A stretch of DNA of 9,775 nt from Flavobacterium sp. (GTDB taxonomy: Bacteria > Bacteroidota > Bacteroidia > Flavobacteriales > Flavobacteriaceae), in NCBI RefSeq assembly GCF_021151785.1, contig NZ_JAGKWP010000086.1, forward strand, positions 1 to 9,775, read 5' to 3'. The stretch's first letter is position 1. Each line of letters starts with the position of its first letter. The notes under the pieces were generated by a model that saw only the letters and a program-made list of their open reading frames with translations, was not told where the DNA came from and did not search any database. This document shows, one piece after another, positions 1 through 6,200 of this stretch. The position numbers and the translations under genes are program-made.

Positions 1-3
1 CAT

Positions 4-33
4 TTGGATATTTAGTTAGAATTAATATTTTTG
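4..33 (+). promoter_or_regulatory. Bacteroidota-type promoter for the TM2/DUF2752 operon
   Basis: A TTG at 4-6 (part of TTTG) is followed after 19 bases by TATTTTTG at 26-33, which fits the TAnnTTTG -7 box. The TTG/TAnnTTTG pair with about 19-20 bases between is the consensus for the primary sigma factor of Bacteroidota. Transcription would start near 37-40, giving a leader of about 17-20 bases before the ATG at 57. Confidence 0.65.
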
Positions 34-56
34 CTACAAACTAAAACATTTTTATT

Positions 57-416
57 ATGAAAATCAAATTATTTTTAACACTTTTAATGTTCGTATTTGG
101 AGCATTAACTGTTTCTTATGCTTCTTTCCCTGTTGAAAGAACAACTACAAACAACACTACTGTTGTAGAAAATCAAAAAGACGAATTTACTTCACCAGCA
201 GCAGCAGCTGAAGGAAAAAGTCAAGTTATTGCTTTAATTTTATGTATTGTTGTAGGTGGTATTGGAATCCACAGATTTTATTTAGGTTACACTTGGCAAG
301 GTATCGTTCAGTTGTTAACTCTTGGTGGATGTGGAATCTGGGCACTTATTGATTTAATCAGAATTATTACTGGAGACTTACAACCTAAAAACGGAAGTTA
401 TTCTAAAACATTATAA
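57..416 (+). CDS. TM2 domain-containing membrane protein
   Basis: This is a 119-residue protein. An N-terminal hydrophobic segment (about residues 4-20) ending in Ser-Tyr-Ala at 20-22 looks like a cleavable signal peptide. A polar linker follows (about 25-54), then a TM2 domain (about 55-106): a first membrane helix, the family signature GIHRFYLGY at 70-78, and a second helix with the GIWALID motif at 93-99. TM2 domains are a small two-helix fold of unclear biochemical role, found in bacteria and in animal proteins such as TM2D1. The gene is first in a probable two-gene operon, nine bases before the DUF2752 gene, and has its own promoter. The family call is secure, but the function is unknown. 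Confidence 0.85.
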   Translation: MKIKLFLTLLMFVFGALTVSYASFPVERTTTNNTTVVENQKDEFTSPAAAAEGKSQVIALILCIVVGGIGIHRFYLGYTWQGIVQLLTLGGCGIWALIDLIRIITGDLQPKNGSYSKTL

Positions 417-425
417 TTAGAAATA

Positions 426-761
426 ATGAGTTTAGTTCGTAAATTACTTTTTTATATCTCAAATATTGTAACAATAATAGCTCCAATAGCTTTGTTGTTT
501 TTCCCTGTAGACTTCTTTGATAAAGGTGAAAGCATTTGTTTATCAGTACAATTGGCTGGAATAGAATGTTATGCTTGTGGTTTAACAAAAGCTATTATGC
601 ATCTTTTACATTTTGACTTTGCTGGTGCATGGAATTTTAATAAATTATCTTTTATTGTCTTTCCTATGATGGGGGTACTTTGGGTTAAAGCAATTTATGA
701 CATACAAGGTAAAAGGATGCCAGGATTTATTGGCAAACTTACTTATCCAAAAGAGGCTTAG
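426..761 (+). CDS. DUF2752 family membrane protein
   Basis: This 111-residue protein has a hydrophobic N-terminus (about 8-26), a central Cys-rich family signature, IECYACGLTKA at 46-56, and a second membrane segment (about 74-90). The CxxC-GLT-(K/R)-A pattern followed by a helix with Asn (W69-N70 and N72 here) is the hallmark of DUF2752, a small family common in Bacteroidota. Its function is not established. The paired Cys residues (C48, C51), with C38 nearby, could bind a metal or form a disulfide, but that is inference. It starts nine bases after the TM2 gene and the two are probably co-transcribed. The stop codon (759-761) lies in the loop of the terminator hairpin. Confidence 0.8.
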   Translation: MSLVRKLLFYISNIVTIIAPIALLFFPVDFFDKGESICLSVQLAGIECYACGLTKAIMHLLHFDFAGAWNFNKLSFIVFPMMGVLWVKAIYDIQGKRMPGFIGKLTYPKEA

Positions 762-773
762 GCCTCTTTTTTT
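749..773 (+). terminator. Rho-independent terminator after DUF2752 gene
   Basis: Arms 749-757 (AAAAGAGGC) and 762-770 (GCCTCTTTT) form a nine-pair perfect stem with a four-base TTAG loop, followed by a T-rich run to 773. The stem includes the last codons of the upstream gene, so coding sequence and terminator are shared. Confidence 0.85.
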
Positions 774-789
774 ATTTCTTAATATTTCT

Positions 790-797
790 TAAATTTG
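790..797 (+). promoter_or_regulatory. -7 promoter box upstream of yebC
   Basis: TAAATTTG matches TAnnTTTG. No TTG is seen at the expected -33 distance, where the preceding terminator T-run lies. The leader to the ATG at 844 would be about 40 bases. The position just after a terminator and before a gene supports the call, but the match is to one element only. Confidence 0.45.
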
Positions 798-843
798 CAC
801 CTAGTATTTAAGATTTGTTATACAACCATAAACTCATATAGAA

Positions 844-1554
844 ATGGGAAGAGCGTTTGAATTTAGAAAAGCCCGCAAAATGAAGCGTTGGTCTGCAATG
901 GCCAAAACATTTACAAAGATTGGTAAAGATATTGTAATGGCAGTTAAGGAAGGTGGACCTAATCCTGAAACCAATTCAAGATTAAGAGCCGTAATGCAAA
1001 ATGCAAAGGCTGCAAACATGCCAAAAGACAATGTTGAACGTGCCATAAAAAAAGCTACTGATAAAGACACTGCTAACTATAAAGAAGTTTTATTTGAAGG
1101 CTACGCACCTCATGGAATAGCAATCTTAATTGAAACAGCTACTGACAACAATAACAGAACAGTTGCAAACATTAGAAGTTACTTCAACAAATGTAACGGA
1201 ACACTAGGTACTCAAGGTTCAGTTGAATTTATGTTTGACCATACTTGCAATTTTAGAATTCCAGCTGAAGGCCAAGATGTTGAAGAATTAGAATTAGAAA
1301 TGATTGATTTTGGTGTAGAAGAAATTTTTGCCGATGAGGACGGAATTGTTATGTACGCTCCTTTTGAAAGCTTTGGTGCTATCCAAAAAGAATTAGAAAA
1401 TAGAGGACTAGAAATTTTATCGTCTGGTTTTGACAGAATTCCACAAGTAACCAAAGAATTAACTCCTGAGCAAGTTGCTGATGTGGAGAAGTTATTAGAA
1501 AAAATAGAGGAAGACGATGATGTAATGAACGTTTTCCATACCATGGCAGAATAA
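844..1554 (+). CDS. yebC: YebC/PmpR family protein (transcription/translation factor)
   Basis: The protein has 236 residues, full length for the family. It begins MGRAFEFRKARK, the N-terminus usual in Bacteroidota, where proteobacterial members begin MAGHSKW. Family blocks seen include KIGKDIVMAVKEGGPNP (25-41), NMPKDNVERAIKKA (58-71), EGYAPHGIAILIETATDNNNR (85-105) and an acidic C-terminal block with DDDVMNVFHTM (224-234). The family has been described as DNA-binding regulators (PmpR), and more recently as ribosome-associated factors that relieve stalling at proline-rich stretches. Which role applies here cannot be read from sequence. It is cytoplasmic. It lies upstream of rlmH in the same orientation, but a terminator hairpin separates them, so they are probably not a simple operon. 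Confidence 0.93.
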   Translation: MGRAFEFRKARKMKRWSAMAKTFTKIGKDIVMAVKEGGPNPETNSRLRAVMQNAKAANMPKDNVERAIKKATDKDTANYKEVLFEGYAPHGIAILIETATDNNNRTVANIRSYFNKCNGTLGTQGSVEFMFDHTCNFRIPAEGQDVEELELEMIDFGVEEIFADEDGIVMYAPFESFGAIQKELENRGLEILSSGFDRIPQVTKELTPEQVADVEKLLEKIEEDDDVMNVFHTMAE

Positions 1555-1555
1555 T

Positions 1556-1649
1556 AATTCAGAAATTAGAATTTAGAAAAATGCAGAATTTAATTTTATG
1601 TTCTGCATTTTTATTTTAAAAAATTCTGAATTCATATTTCTAAATTCTA
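1556..1649. repeat. Compound inverted repeat (A-B-A'-B' order) between yebC and rlmH
   Basis: A (1556-1564, AATTCAGAA) is the exact reverse complement of A' (1624-1632). B (1567-1579, TAGAATTTAGAAA) is the exact reverse complement of B' (1637-1649). The order A-B-A'-B' means both pairings together would be pseudoknot-like rather than a simple hairpin. B overlaps the left arm of the terminator stem by three bases. A similar arrangement with related sequence lies at 6201-6246. Confidence 0.7.
1577..1614 (+). terminator. Rho-independent terminator after yebC
   Basis: Arms 1577-1588 (AAAAATGCAGAA) and 1601-1612 (TTCTGCATTTTT) are perfectly complementary over 12 bases, with a 12-base AT-rich loop and a T-rich 3' side. 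The A-rich 5' side means it could act on both strands. No TAnnTTTG box is visible between it and rlmH, so rlmH transcription may rely on read-through or on a promoter I do not recognise. Confidence 0.75.
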
Positions 1650-1656
1650 AATTAAA

Positions 1657-2130
1657 ATGAACATTAAACTTATTGCAATAGGTAAAACCGATAATAAGAA
1701 TCTACAAGCTTTAATAGATGAATACACCAAACGATTGGGATTTTATGTGAAATTTGAATTAGATATCATTCCAGATATCAAAAACGTTAAAAACTTATCG
1801 GAAAGTGAACAAAAAATCAAAGAAGGACAATTGATTTTATCAAAATTAACCCCAACCGACCAATTGATTGTTTTAGATGAAAATGGAAAGGAATTCAATA
1901 GTGTTGGTTTTTCCGATTTCTTACAGAAGAAAATGAATTCAGGAATTAAAACATTAGCATTTGTTATTGGTGGCCCTTATGGTTTTTCGGAAGAAGTGTA
2001 TCAAAAAGCACAAGGCAAAGTTTCCTTATCACAAATGACATTTTCCCATCAAATGGTGCGTTTATTCGTGATTGAACAAATTTATAGAGGCTTTACTATT
2101 TTAAACAATGAGCCGTATCATCATAATTAA
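1657..2130 (+). CDS. rlmH: 23S rRNA (pseudouridine1915-N3)-methyltransferase RlmH
   Basis: RlmH is a SPOUT-superfamily methyltransferase that uses S-adenosylmethionine to methylate N3 of pseudouridine 1915 in helix 69 of 23S rRNA in assembled 70S ribosomes. The protein has 157 residues, the normal length. It carries the SAM-binding trefoil-knot motif FVIGGPYGFSEEV (102-114) and the C-terminal block LSQMTFSHQMVR (124-135) followed by IEQIYRG (139-145) and the terminal NEPYHHN (151-157), which is strongly conserved in RlmH. The ATG at 1657 gives the expected MNIKLIAIGK start. A weak AT-only hairpin follows the stop codon. Confidence 0.95.
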   Translation: MNIKLIAIGKTDNKNLQALIDEYTKRLGFYVKFELDIIPDIKNVKNLSESEQKIKEGQLILSKLTPTDQLIVLDENGKEFNSVGFSDFLQKKMNSGIKTLAFVIGGPYGFSEEVYQKAQGKVSLSQMTFSHQMVRLFVIEQIYRGFTILNNEPYHHN

Positions 2131-2144
2131 TAAGTCCAATTTAG

Positions 2145-2168
2145 TTAATTTAAAAATAAATTAATTTT
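2145..2168 (+). terminator. Possible weak terminator after rlmH
   Basis: An AT-only stem pairs 2145-2152 (TTAATTTA) with 2157-2164 (TAAATTAA) around an AAAA loop and is followed by TTTT. The stem has no G-C pairs, so strength is doubtful, but the position 15 bases after the stop codon fits. Confidence 0.35.
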
Positions 2169-2326
2169 ACATACAGACGATGTTATTGTAGTTTCAAAAT
2201 CAAATTACTTATTCTTCCGATATTATATACCATTATATTTTTATGGTTTAGAATGATTTATCAGAATCAAGAAAAAGAATTACATTTAAAAATTAAAAAA
2301 TTTCTTTCGTCAATATAGATCAATAA
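2169..2326. other. AT-rich spacer without a supportable gene
   Basis: This is the largest gene-free stretch in the window (2131-2351 overall). Two overlapping plus-strand frames stay open without an early ATG: 2149-2253 (about 35 codons) and 2160-2315 (52 codons, only ATG at 2253). Both translate into hydrophobic, Ile/Leu/Phe/Tyr-rich sequence, as AT-rich DNA readily does. I see no RNA gene and no promoter match here. It may be a decayed gene remnant, but that is not demonstrable. Confidence 0.4.
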
Positions 2327-2357
2327 GCACATCGACTAATTGGCACATCGACTAATT
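2327..2357. repeat. Tandem 15-base direct repeat at the folP 3' end
   Basis: GCACATCGACTAATT occurs exactly at 2327-2341 and again at 2343-2357, a 16-base period. The second copy overlaps the folP stop codon (2352-2354, minus strand). A third, degenerate copy can be aligned over about 2357-2374, inside the last folP codons. It has only two clear copies and is not a CRISPR array. Confidence 0.75.
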
Positions 2358-3179
2358 ACCAAATTGTCTAATCAATTTCACACATTCCACCGCTTCTTTC
2401 ACATCGTGAACACGTAAAATAGACGCTCCTTTTTGTAAACAGAATGCATGTAAAAATGTAGTTCCATTCAAGGCTTCTTGAGGAGTGCATTCTAATGTTT
2501 TATAAATCATCGACTTTCTAGAAATTCCAGCTAAAAGAGGTAAACCCGCTATTTGTAAAAGTTCCATTTTCTGTAATAATTCAAAATTTTGCTCCCTAGT
2601 TTTAGCAAAACCAAATCCAGGATCTAAAATAATATCATTTATTCCTAAACTTCTTGCATAAGTTATTTGATTAGAAAAATAATAATTGATTTCTTTTACT
2701 AAATCGTCATAATTAGTTAAAGATTGCATAGTTTCAGGAGTACCTCTCATGTGCATCATAATATAGGGCACTTGCAGTTGAGCTATTGTTGGTATCATCA
2801 TTTCATCTAAAAATCCGGCAGAAATATCATTAATAATAGCAGCACCAGCTTCGATAGTTTGCTTTGCAACCTCACTTCTAAAAGTATCAATAGAAAGTAA
2901 TGTCTCTGGGAAATGGTTTAGAACTAATTTCACTATAGGCAAAACCCTTTGAATTTCCTCCTCTTCGGTTACAAAAGCAGCTCCTGGTTTACTTGAGTAG
3001 CCACCAATATCAATAAAATCGGCACCTTCTTCTAACATATGAGCTACGCGTTCAATCACTTCATGTTCTACTTTTAAAGTACCACCATCATAAAAAGAAT
3101 CAGGAGTTATGTTTAAAATACCCATAATTTTTGGATGTGATAAATCTATCAGCCTACCCTTGCAGTTTATTGTCAACAT
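2352..3179 (-). CDS. folP: Dihydropteroate synthase
   Basis: FolP condenses 6-hydroxymethyl-dihydropterin diphosphate with p-aminobenzoate to give dihydropteroate in folate synthesis, and is the sulfonamide target. It is a cytoplasmic TIM-barrel enzyme. The 275-residue protein has all family blocks: MGILNITPDSFYDGG (19-33, with Asn23 for Mg/diphosphate), DIGGYSSKPGA (57-67), SIDTFR (96-101), INDISAG (116-122), DPGFGFAKT (186-194, Lys193), GISRKS (218-223, Lys222) and LRVHDV (255-260). The 57-67 loop reads YSSKPG where many bacteria have ESTRPG. This loop shapes the pABA/sulfonamide pocket, and the variant is, as far as I recall, usual in Bacteroidota. The gene diverges from the DUF1599 gene through a shared promoter region. 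Its stop codon lies inside a tandem repeat. Confidence 0.96.
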   Translation of the reverse strand: MLTINCKGRLIDLSHPKIMGILNITPDSFYDGGTLKVEHEVIERVAHMLEEGADFIDIGGYSSKPGAAFVTEEEEIQRVLPIVKLVLNHFPETLLSIDTFRSEVAKQTIEAGAAIINDISAGFLDEMMIPTIAQLQVPYIMMHMRGTPETMQSLTNYDDLVKEINYYFSNQITYARSLGINDIILDPGFGFAKTREQNFELLQKMELLQIAGLPLLAGISRKSMIYKTLECTPQEALNGTTFLHAFCLQKGASILRVHDVKEAVECVKLIRQFGN

Positions 3180-3200
3180 TGTATTTTTTGCTTATATTTG
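3170..3200 (+). promoter_or_regulatory. Promoter for the DUF1599 gene
   Basis: TTG at 3170-3172 and TATATTTG at 3193-3200 with a 20-base spacer match the Bacteroidota promoter well. The predicted start near 3204-3207 gives a leader of about 18-21 bases to the ATG at 3225. This decides the start choice: the upstream in-frame TTG at 3198 is part of the -7 box itself and would not be in the transcript. The -33 element lies within the first codons of folP. Confidence 0.7.
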
Positions 3201-3207
3201 AACTTTA

Positions 3208-3215
3208 CAAATATA
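3208..3215 (-). promoter_or_regulatory. -7 promoter box for folP
   Basis: On the minus strand, 3215 down to 3208 reads TATATTTG, an exact TAnnTTTG box. Transcription would start near 3201-3204, leaving about 22-25 bases before the folP ATG at 3179. No TTG is seen at the right -33 distance. With the plus-strand box it forms a perfect 9-base inverted repeat (3192-3200 and 3208-3216) with a 7-base spacer. Confidence 0.55.
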
Positions 3216-3224
3216 ATTCAAATA

Positions 3225-3767
3225 ATGACGAATACCGCTGAACAATATGATAAAGTAATAACCGCTTGCCGCGAATTATTCACAAAAAAAGCTCAAGATT
3301 ATGGAACTGCATGGCGCGTATTACGATTACCATCTTTGACTGATCAAATTTTCATTAAAGCGCAACGAATTAGAAGTTTACAAGAAAATGGAACACGAAA
3401 AGTAGATGAAGATGAAACTAGTGAATTTATTGGAATAATAAACTATTGCGCTATGGCTTTAATTCAAATGGATAAAGGTGTAGCAACACAACCCGATTTA
3501 TCTGCCGAAGAAGCTATTCAACTATATAATGAAAAAATCGCCATAACTAAAGCACTCATGGAAGCCAAAAATCACGATTACGGTGAAGCTTGGCGAGATA
3601 TGCGTGTAAGCTCCTTGACCGATTTAATTATTCAAAAACTGCTTCGTGTTAAACAAATTGAAGACAACAAGGGAAAAACTATTGTGTCTGAAGGTATTGA
3701 TGCCAATTATCAAGATATGATTAACTATGCTGTTTTTGCTCTAATTCATTTGAACGCTTTTAAATAA
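3225..3767 (+). CDS. DUF1599 protein with two tandem copies of the domain
   Basis: This is a 180-residue protein of unknown biochemical role. It is built of two clear repeats, about 17-82 and 110-176. Each has a K..xDYGxAWR motif (22-31; 115-124), then SLTD followed by helix residues KxxR (37-48; 130-141), then an acidic helix ending in INY with ALI after it (71-80; 166-174). The DYG...TDxxxxK...E...NY pattern is that of DUF1599, a family also met in phages and, as I recall, named nucleotide-modification-associated domain 1. Conserved Asp/Glu helices suggest a metal-dependent all-alpha nucleotide-binding fold, which is inference. I chose ATG 3225 over TTG 3198 because the latter sits in the -7 box. 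It is divergent from folP. Confidence 0.82.
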   Translation: MTNTAEQYDKVITACRELFTKKAQDYGTAWRVLRLPSLTDQIFIKAQRIRSLQENGTRKVDEDETSEFIGIINYCAMALIQMDKGVATQPDLSAEEAIQLYNEKIAITKALMEAKNHDYGEAWRDMRVSSLTDLIIQKLLRVKQIEDNKGKTIVSEGIDANYQDMINYAVFALIHLNAFK

Positions 3768-3801
3768 CATCTTATTAACATAGTAAATCAATTACCCTAT
3801 T

Positions 3802-3809
3802 TACATTTG
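3802..3809 (+). promoter_or_regulatory. -7 promoter box for the MauE-thioredoxin gene cluster
   Basis: TACATTTG matches TAnnTTTG and lies 18 bases before the ATG at 3828, giving a leader of about 11-15 bases. No TTG occurs at the -33 distance. It probably drives the thioredoxin-like genes and tpiA, which follow with no other recognisable promoter. Confidence 0.5.
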
Positions 3810-3827
3810 TAAAAATCCACTAAAACT

Positions 3828-4931
3828 ATGAAAAAAGAACAATTAGCTTGGGTATTACGAGTAACTATTGCCGCATTATTCTTGATTTCGGCATTAGCAA
3901 AAATTGCAAAAGGTTGGATTCCTGAATTCCCATTTATTGATTTTTCTCCCAATTTTGCTATTTCTACTTTTGAAGTAAAACAATTATATCCACTAGGATT
4001 TTCGGAAGAATTGGCTTCCTATTTTTCTCGAACGTTAATTGGAATTGAATTTGCCTTAGGATTTCTATTATTAAACAACAACTATCTAAAAAAAATTACA
4101 ATACCTTCAACAATTGGATTACTAGTCATTTTTATCCTTCATTTAAGTTATGAAACATGGGTAAGTGGTAATGTAGGTAATTGTGGGTGTTTTGGTGAAT
4201 TATTACCAATGACTCCTGTAGAAGCTATTATTAAAAACATAATTGCTATTGGTTTACTCATAGGTTTATGGAAAATACAAACTCTAGATTCTAAATCAAA
4301 CATTTGGATACTAACGACCATAACCATTGCCTGTGTCTTAGGATTATTCATGTTAGCTCCTATGAAAGCATCAACTAGTATAAACACTATGCCTGCGTTC
4401 GACAAAAAAAACGATAGTCTTACGAACATTGTTAATGAAATCAACTTAGATACCCTACCCGAAGTAAAGGTAGACTCTACTAAGAATAAAAAAACAGCCA
4501 ATGTTGATAATAAAAAGATAGCTGAACCGAAACCAACAAAATCAAGTTATGCAGAGTTTTACAGCGATATTGATAAAGGGAAAAAAATATTTTGCTTTTT
4601 TGTTCCAGGCTGTGAACATTGTAGGGAGACTGCCAAAGAATTGAATGCAATGCGCAAGAAATATAAAGATTTCCCTGAAGTTCGTATTGTTTTCATGAAT
4701 GAAGAAGCAGAAAAAATTCCAGATTTTTTTCAATTTGTAGGACATCAATTTCCATATAAAGTGATAGATGTTATTCCGTTTTGGACAAAATTAGGTTCAG
4801 GTAGAGACACTCCTGGTGTTATCTATTTATGGAATGGAAATGTTATTAAATTTTATGATGGAATAGCTGAAAAAGCGTTCAATAAAAAAGCGTTCGAAAA
4901 ATTAATTAATCAACCTTATACAGACAAATAA
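3828..4931 (+). CDS. MauE/DoxX-like membrane protein fused to a thioredoxin domain (BT_3928-like)
   Basis: The protein has 367 residues. The N-terminal half is a MauE/DoxX-type membrane domain with helices at about 7-24, 66-83, 91-108 and 130-149, and the MauE signature NCGCFG (118-123, Cys119 and Cys121) after the third helix. A further membrane helix (about 158-178) is followed by a Lys/Asp/Thr-rich periplasmic linker (about 180-240) and a thioredoxin-like domain (about 245-360) with CEHC (Cys262, Cys265) and a TPG motif (328-330) supplying the usual cis-Pro. Organisation parallels DsbD/VKOR-type transducers: a membrane Cys pair passing electrons to a tethered thioredoxin. The direction of transfer is not visible. 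It heads a cluster with a TlpA-like protein 18 bases downstream and then tpiA. A similar gene order is, to my knowledge, common in Bacteroidota. Confidence 0.85.
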   Translation: MKKEQLAWVLRVTIAALFLISALAKIAKGWIPEFPFIDFSPNFAISTFEVKQLYPLGFSEELASYFSRTLIGIEFALGFLLLNNNYLKKITIPSTIGLLVIFILHLSYETWVSGNVGNCGCFGELLPMTPVEAIIKNIIAIGLLIGLWKIQTLDSKSNIWILTTITIACVLGLFMLAPMKASTSINTMPAFDKKNDSLTNIVNEINLDTLPEVKVDSTKNKKTANVDNKKIAEPKPTKSSYAEFYSDIDKGKKIFCFFVPGCEHCRETAKELNAMRKKYKDFPEVRIVFMNEEAEKIPDFFQFVGHQFPYKVIDVIPFWTKLGSGRDTPGVIYLWNGNVIKFYDGIAEKAFNKKAFEKLINQPYTDK

Positions 4932-4949
4932 TCAAATAAAATTACAGTT

Positions 4950-5441
4950 ATGAGAAAAATTATTGCAGCATTTGCTTTATTAGTTTCATTTTGGTCTTGC
5001 CAAGCACAAGAAACTGAGTTTTCGAAAAAAACATTGGAAACTAAATTTAAAGATAAAGACAATAAAGAAATCAAATTCAGTCAAATTTTAGACCAATATA
5101 AAGGAAAAACAATATTCATTGAAGTTTGGGCTTCTTGGTGTCCTGATTGTATAAAGGGAATGCCTTTTGTAAAAGAATTACATGAAGTCTATGGTTCTGA
5201 CGTTGTATTTTTAAATTTATCATGTGACAAAACATACGAATCATGGTTAAGCGGAATAGAAAAGCATCAAGTAAAAGGAGAACATTATTTAATTCCTGAT
5301 GGTATGAAAGGTAAATTTGGTAAGTCTATAAAATTAGATTGGATTCCAAGATACATGATTATAGATAAAACTGGTAAAATAGCCCTATACAAAGCTACAG
5401 AATCTACTGATCCTAAAATTGAAGAAACATTAAACAAATAA
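4950..5441 (+). CDS. TlpA-like thioredoxin-family protein, probably exported or lipid-anchored
   Basis: This 163-residue protein has an N-terminal hydrophobic signal (about 3-15) ending in FWSC, with Cys17 as a plausible lipobox cysteine. The lipobox is atypical, with Phe at -3 and Trp at -2, so signal peptidase I cleavage is the alternative. The mature part is a thioredoxin fold of TlpA/ResA type: WASWCPDC (60-67, redox Cys64/Cys67), the strand VVFLNLSCD (85-93) and cis-Pro in WIPRYMIID (131-139, Pro133). It is shorter than many Bacteroidota TlpA proteins, which have an extra N-terminal domain. It sits 18 bases after the MauE-thioredoxin fusion and 4 bases before tpiA, so co-transcription is likely. 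It is a natural candidate partner for the fusion protein. Its substrate is unknown. Confidence 0.88.
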   Translation: MRKIIAAFALLVSFWSCQAQETEFSKKTLETKFKDKDNKEIKFSQILDQYKGKTIFIEVWASWCPDCIKGMPFVKELHEVYGSDVVFLNLSCDKTYESWLSGIEKHQVKGEHYLIPDGMKGKFGKSIKLDWIPRYMIIDKTGKIALYKATESTDPKIEETLNK

Positions 5442-5445
5442 AATA

Positions 5446-6195
5446 ATGAGAAAAAATATAGTTGCGGGTAATTGGAAAATGAATAAAGATTATCCACAAG
5501 CGATAACTCTTATCAACGAAATAAAAACAAGTAAACCAAATAATAACGCAGAAATTATTTTAGCTACACCTTATCCTTATTTAGCAAAAGCAGTTGAGTT
5601 AGTGGAGGGTACAACTATTAAAATTGCTGCTCAAAATATGCACCAAGCGGAAGGTGGAGCTTTTACGGGCGAAGTAGCAGCAAACATGTTAACCAGTATA
5701 GGAGTAAATACTGTAATTCTTGGACACAGTGAAAGAAGAGCATATTTTCATGAAACAGATGCTTTATTAGCAAACAAAGTCGATACGGCTTTAAAACATG
5801 ACATGACTGTAATTTTCTGTTTTGGAGAAGAATTAAAAGATCGTCAAGACAACAATCATTTTAATATTGTTGAATTTCAATTACGAGACGGTTTATTTCA
5901 TATTGAAAAAGAAAATTGGAAAAATATAGTATTAGCATATGAGCCTGTTTGGGCGATAGGAACCGGAGAAACAGCTACTCCTGAACAAGCACAAGAAATG
6001 CATGCTTTCATTAGAAATTTAGTGGATAAAGTTTTTGGAAATGAAGTCGCAGAAAATGTAACTATCTTATATGGAGGAAGTGTTAAGCCAGATAATGCTA
6101 AAGAAATTTTCTCTAAACCCGATGTTGATGGAGGCTTAATTGGTGGAGCATCCTTACAAGCAAATGATTTCTTTGGAATTATAAACGGAATATAA
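5446..6195 (+). CDS. tpiA: Triosephosphate isomerase
   Basis: TpiA interconverts dihydroxyacetone phosphate and glyceraldehyde 3-phosphate in glycolysis and gluconeogenesis. It is a cytoplasmic dimeric TIM-barrel enzyme. The 249-residue protein is full length with an intact active site: GNWKMN (8-13, Asn9 and Lys11), GHSERR (93-98, catalytic His94), AYEPVWAIGTG (164-174, catalytic Glu166 and mobile loop 6), YGGSVKPDN (209-217) and the phosphate-binding GGLIGGASL (229-237). The usual CVGE/CIGE motif reads CFGE (125-128). It starts four bases after the TlpA-like gene stop, so it is probably translated from the same mRNA, an odd coupling of a glycolytic enzyme to envelope redox proteins. Confidence 0.97.
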   Translation: MRKNIVAGNWKMNKDYPQAITLINEIKTSKPNNNAEIILATPYPYLAKAVELVEGTTIKIAAQNMHQAEGGAFTGEVAANMLTSIGVNTVILGHSERRAYFHETDALLANKVDTALKHDMTVIFCFGEELKDRQDNNHFNIVEFQLRDGLFHIEKENWKNIVLAYEPVWAIGTGETATPEQAQEMHAFIRNLVDKVFGNEVAENVTILYGGSVKPDNAKEIFSKPDVDGGLIGGASLQANDFFGIINGI

Positions 6196-6200
6196 ATCTT

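Noticed and set aside
834..1544. Minus-strand open frames opposite yebC (834-1070 and 1212-1544)
   Set aside because: They are antisense to a well-supported gene, Ser/Thr/Ile-rich in the way of mirror frames, and match no family.
2327..2357. Start of a CRISPR array
   Set aside because: Only two 15-base units with a one-base gap. No spacers, no regular array and no cas genes.
3198..3224. Upstream TTG start extending the DUF1599 protein by nine residues
   Set aside because: The TTG is the end of the TATATTTG -7 box, so it would lie upstream of the predicted transcript start. ATG 3225 also fits the folded domain better.
4148..4748. Minus-strand open frames opposite the MauE-thioredoxin gene
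   Set aside because: The plus strand encodes a coherent two-domain protein with conserved Cys motifs. The antisense frames have no recognisable features.
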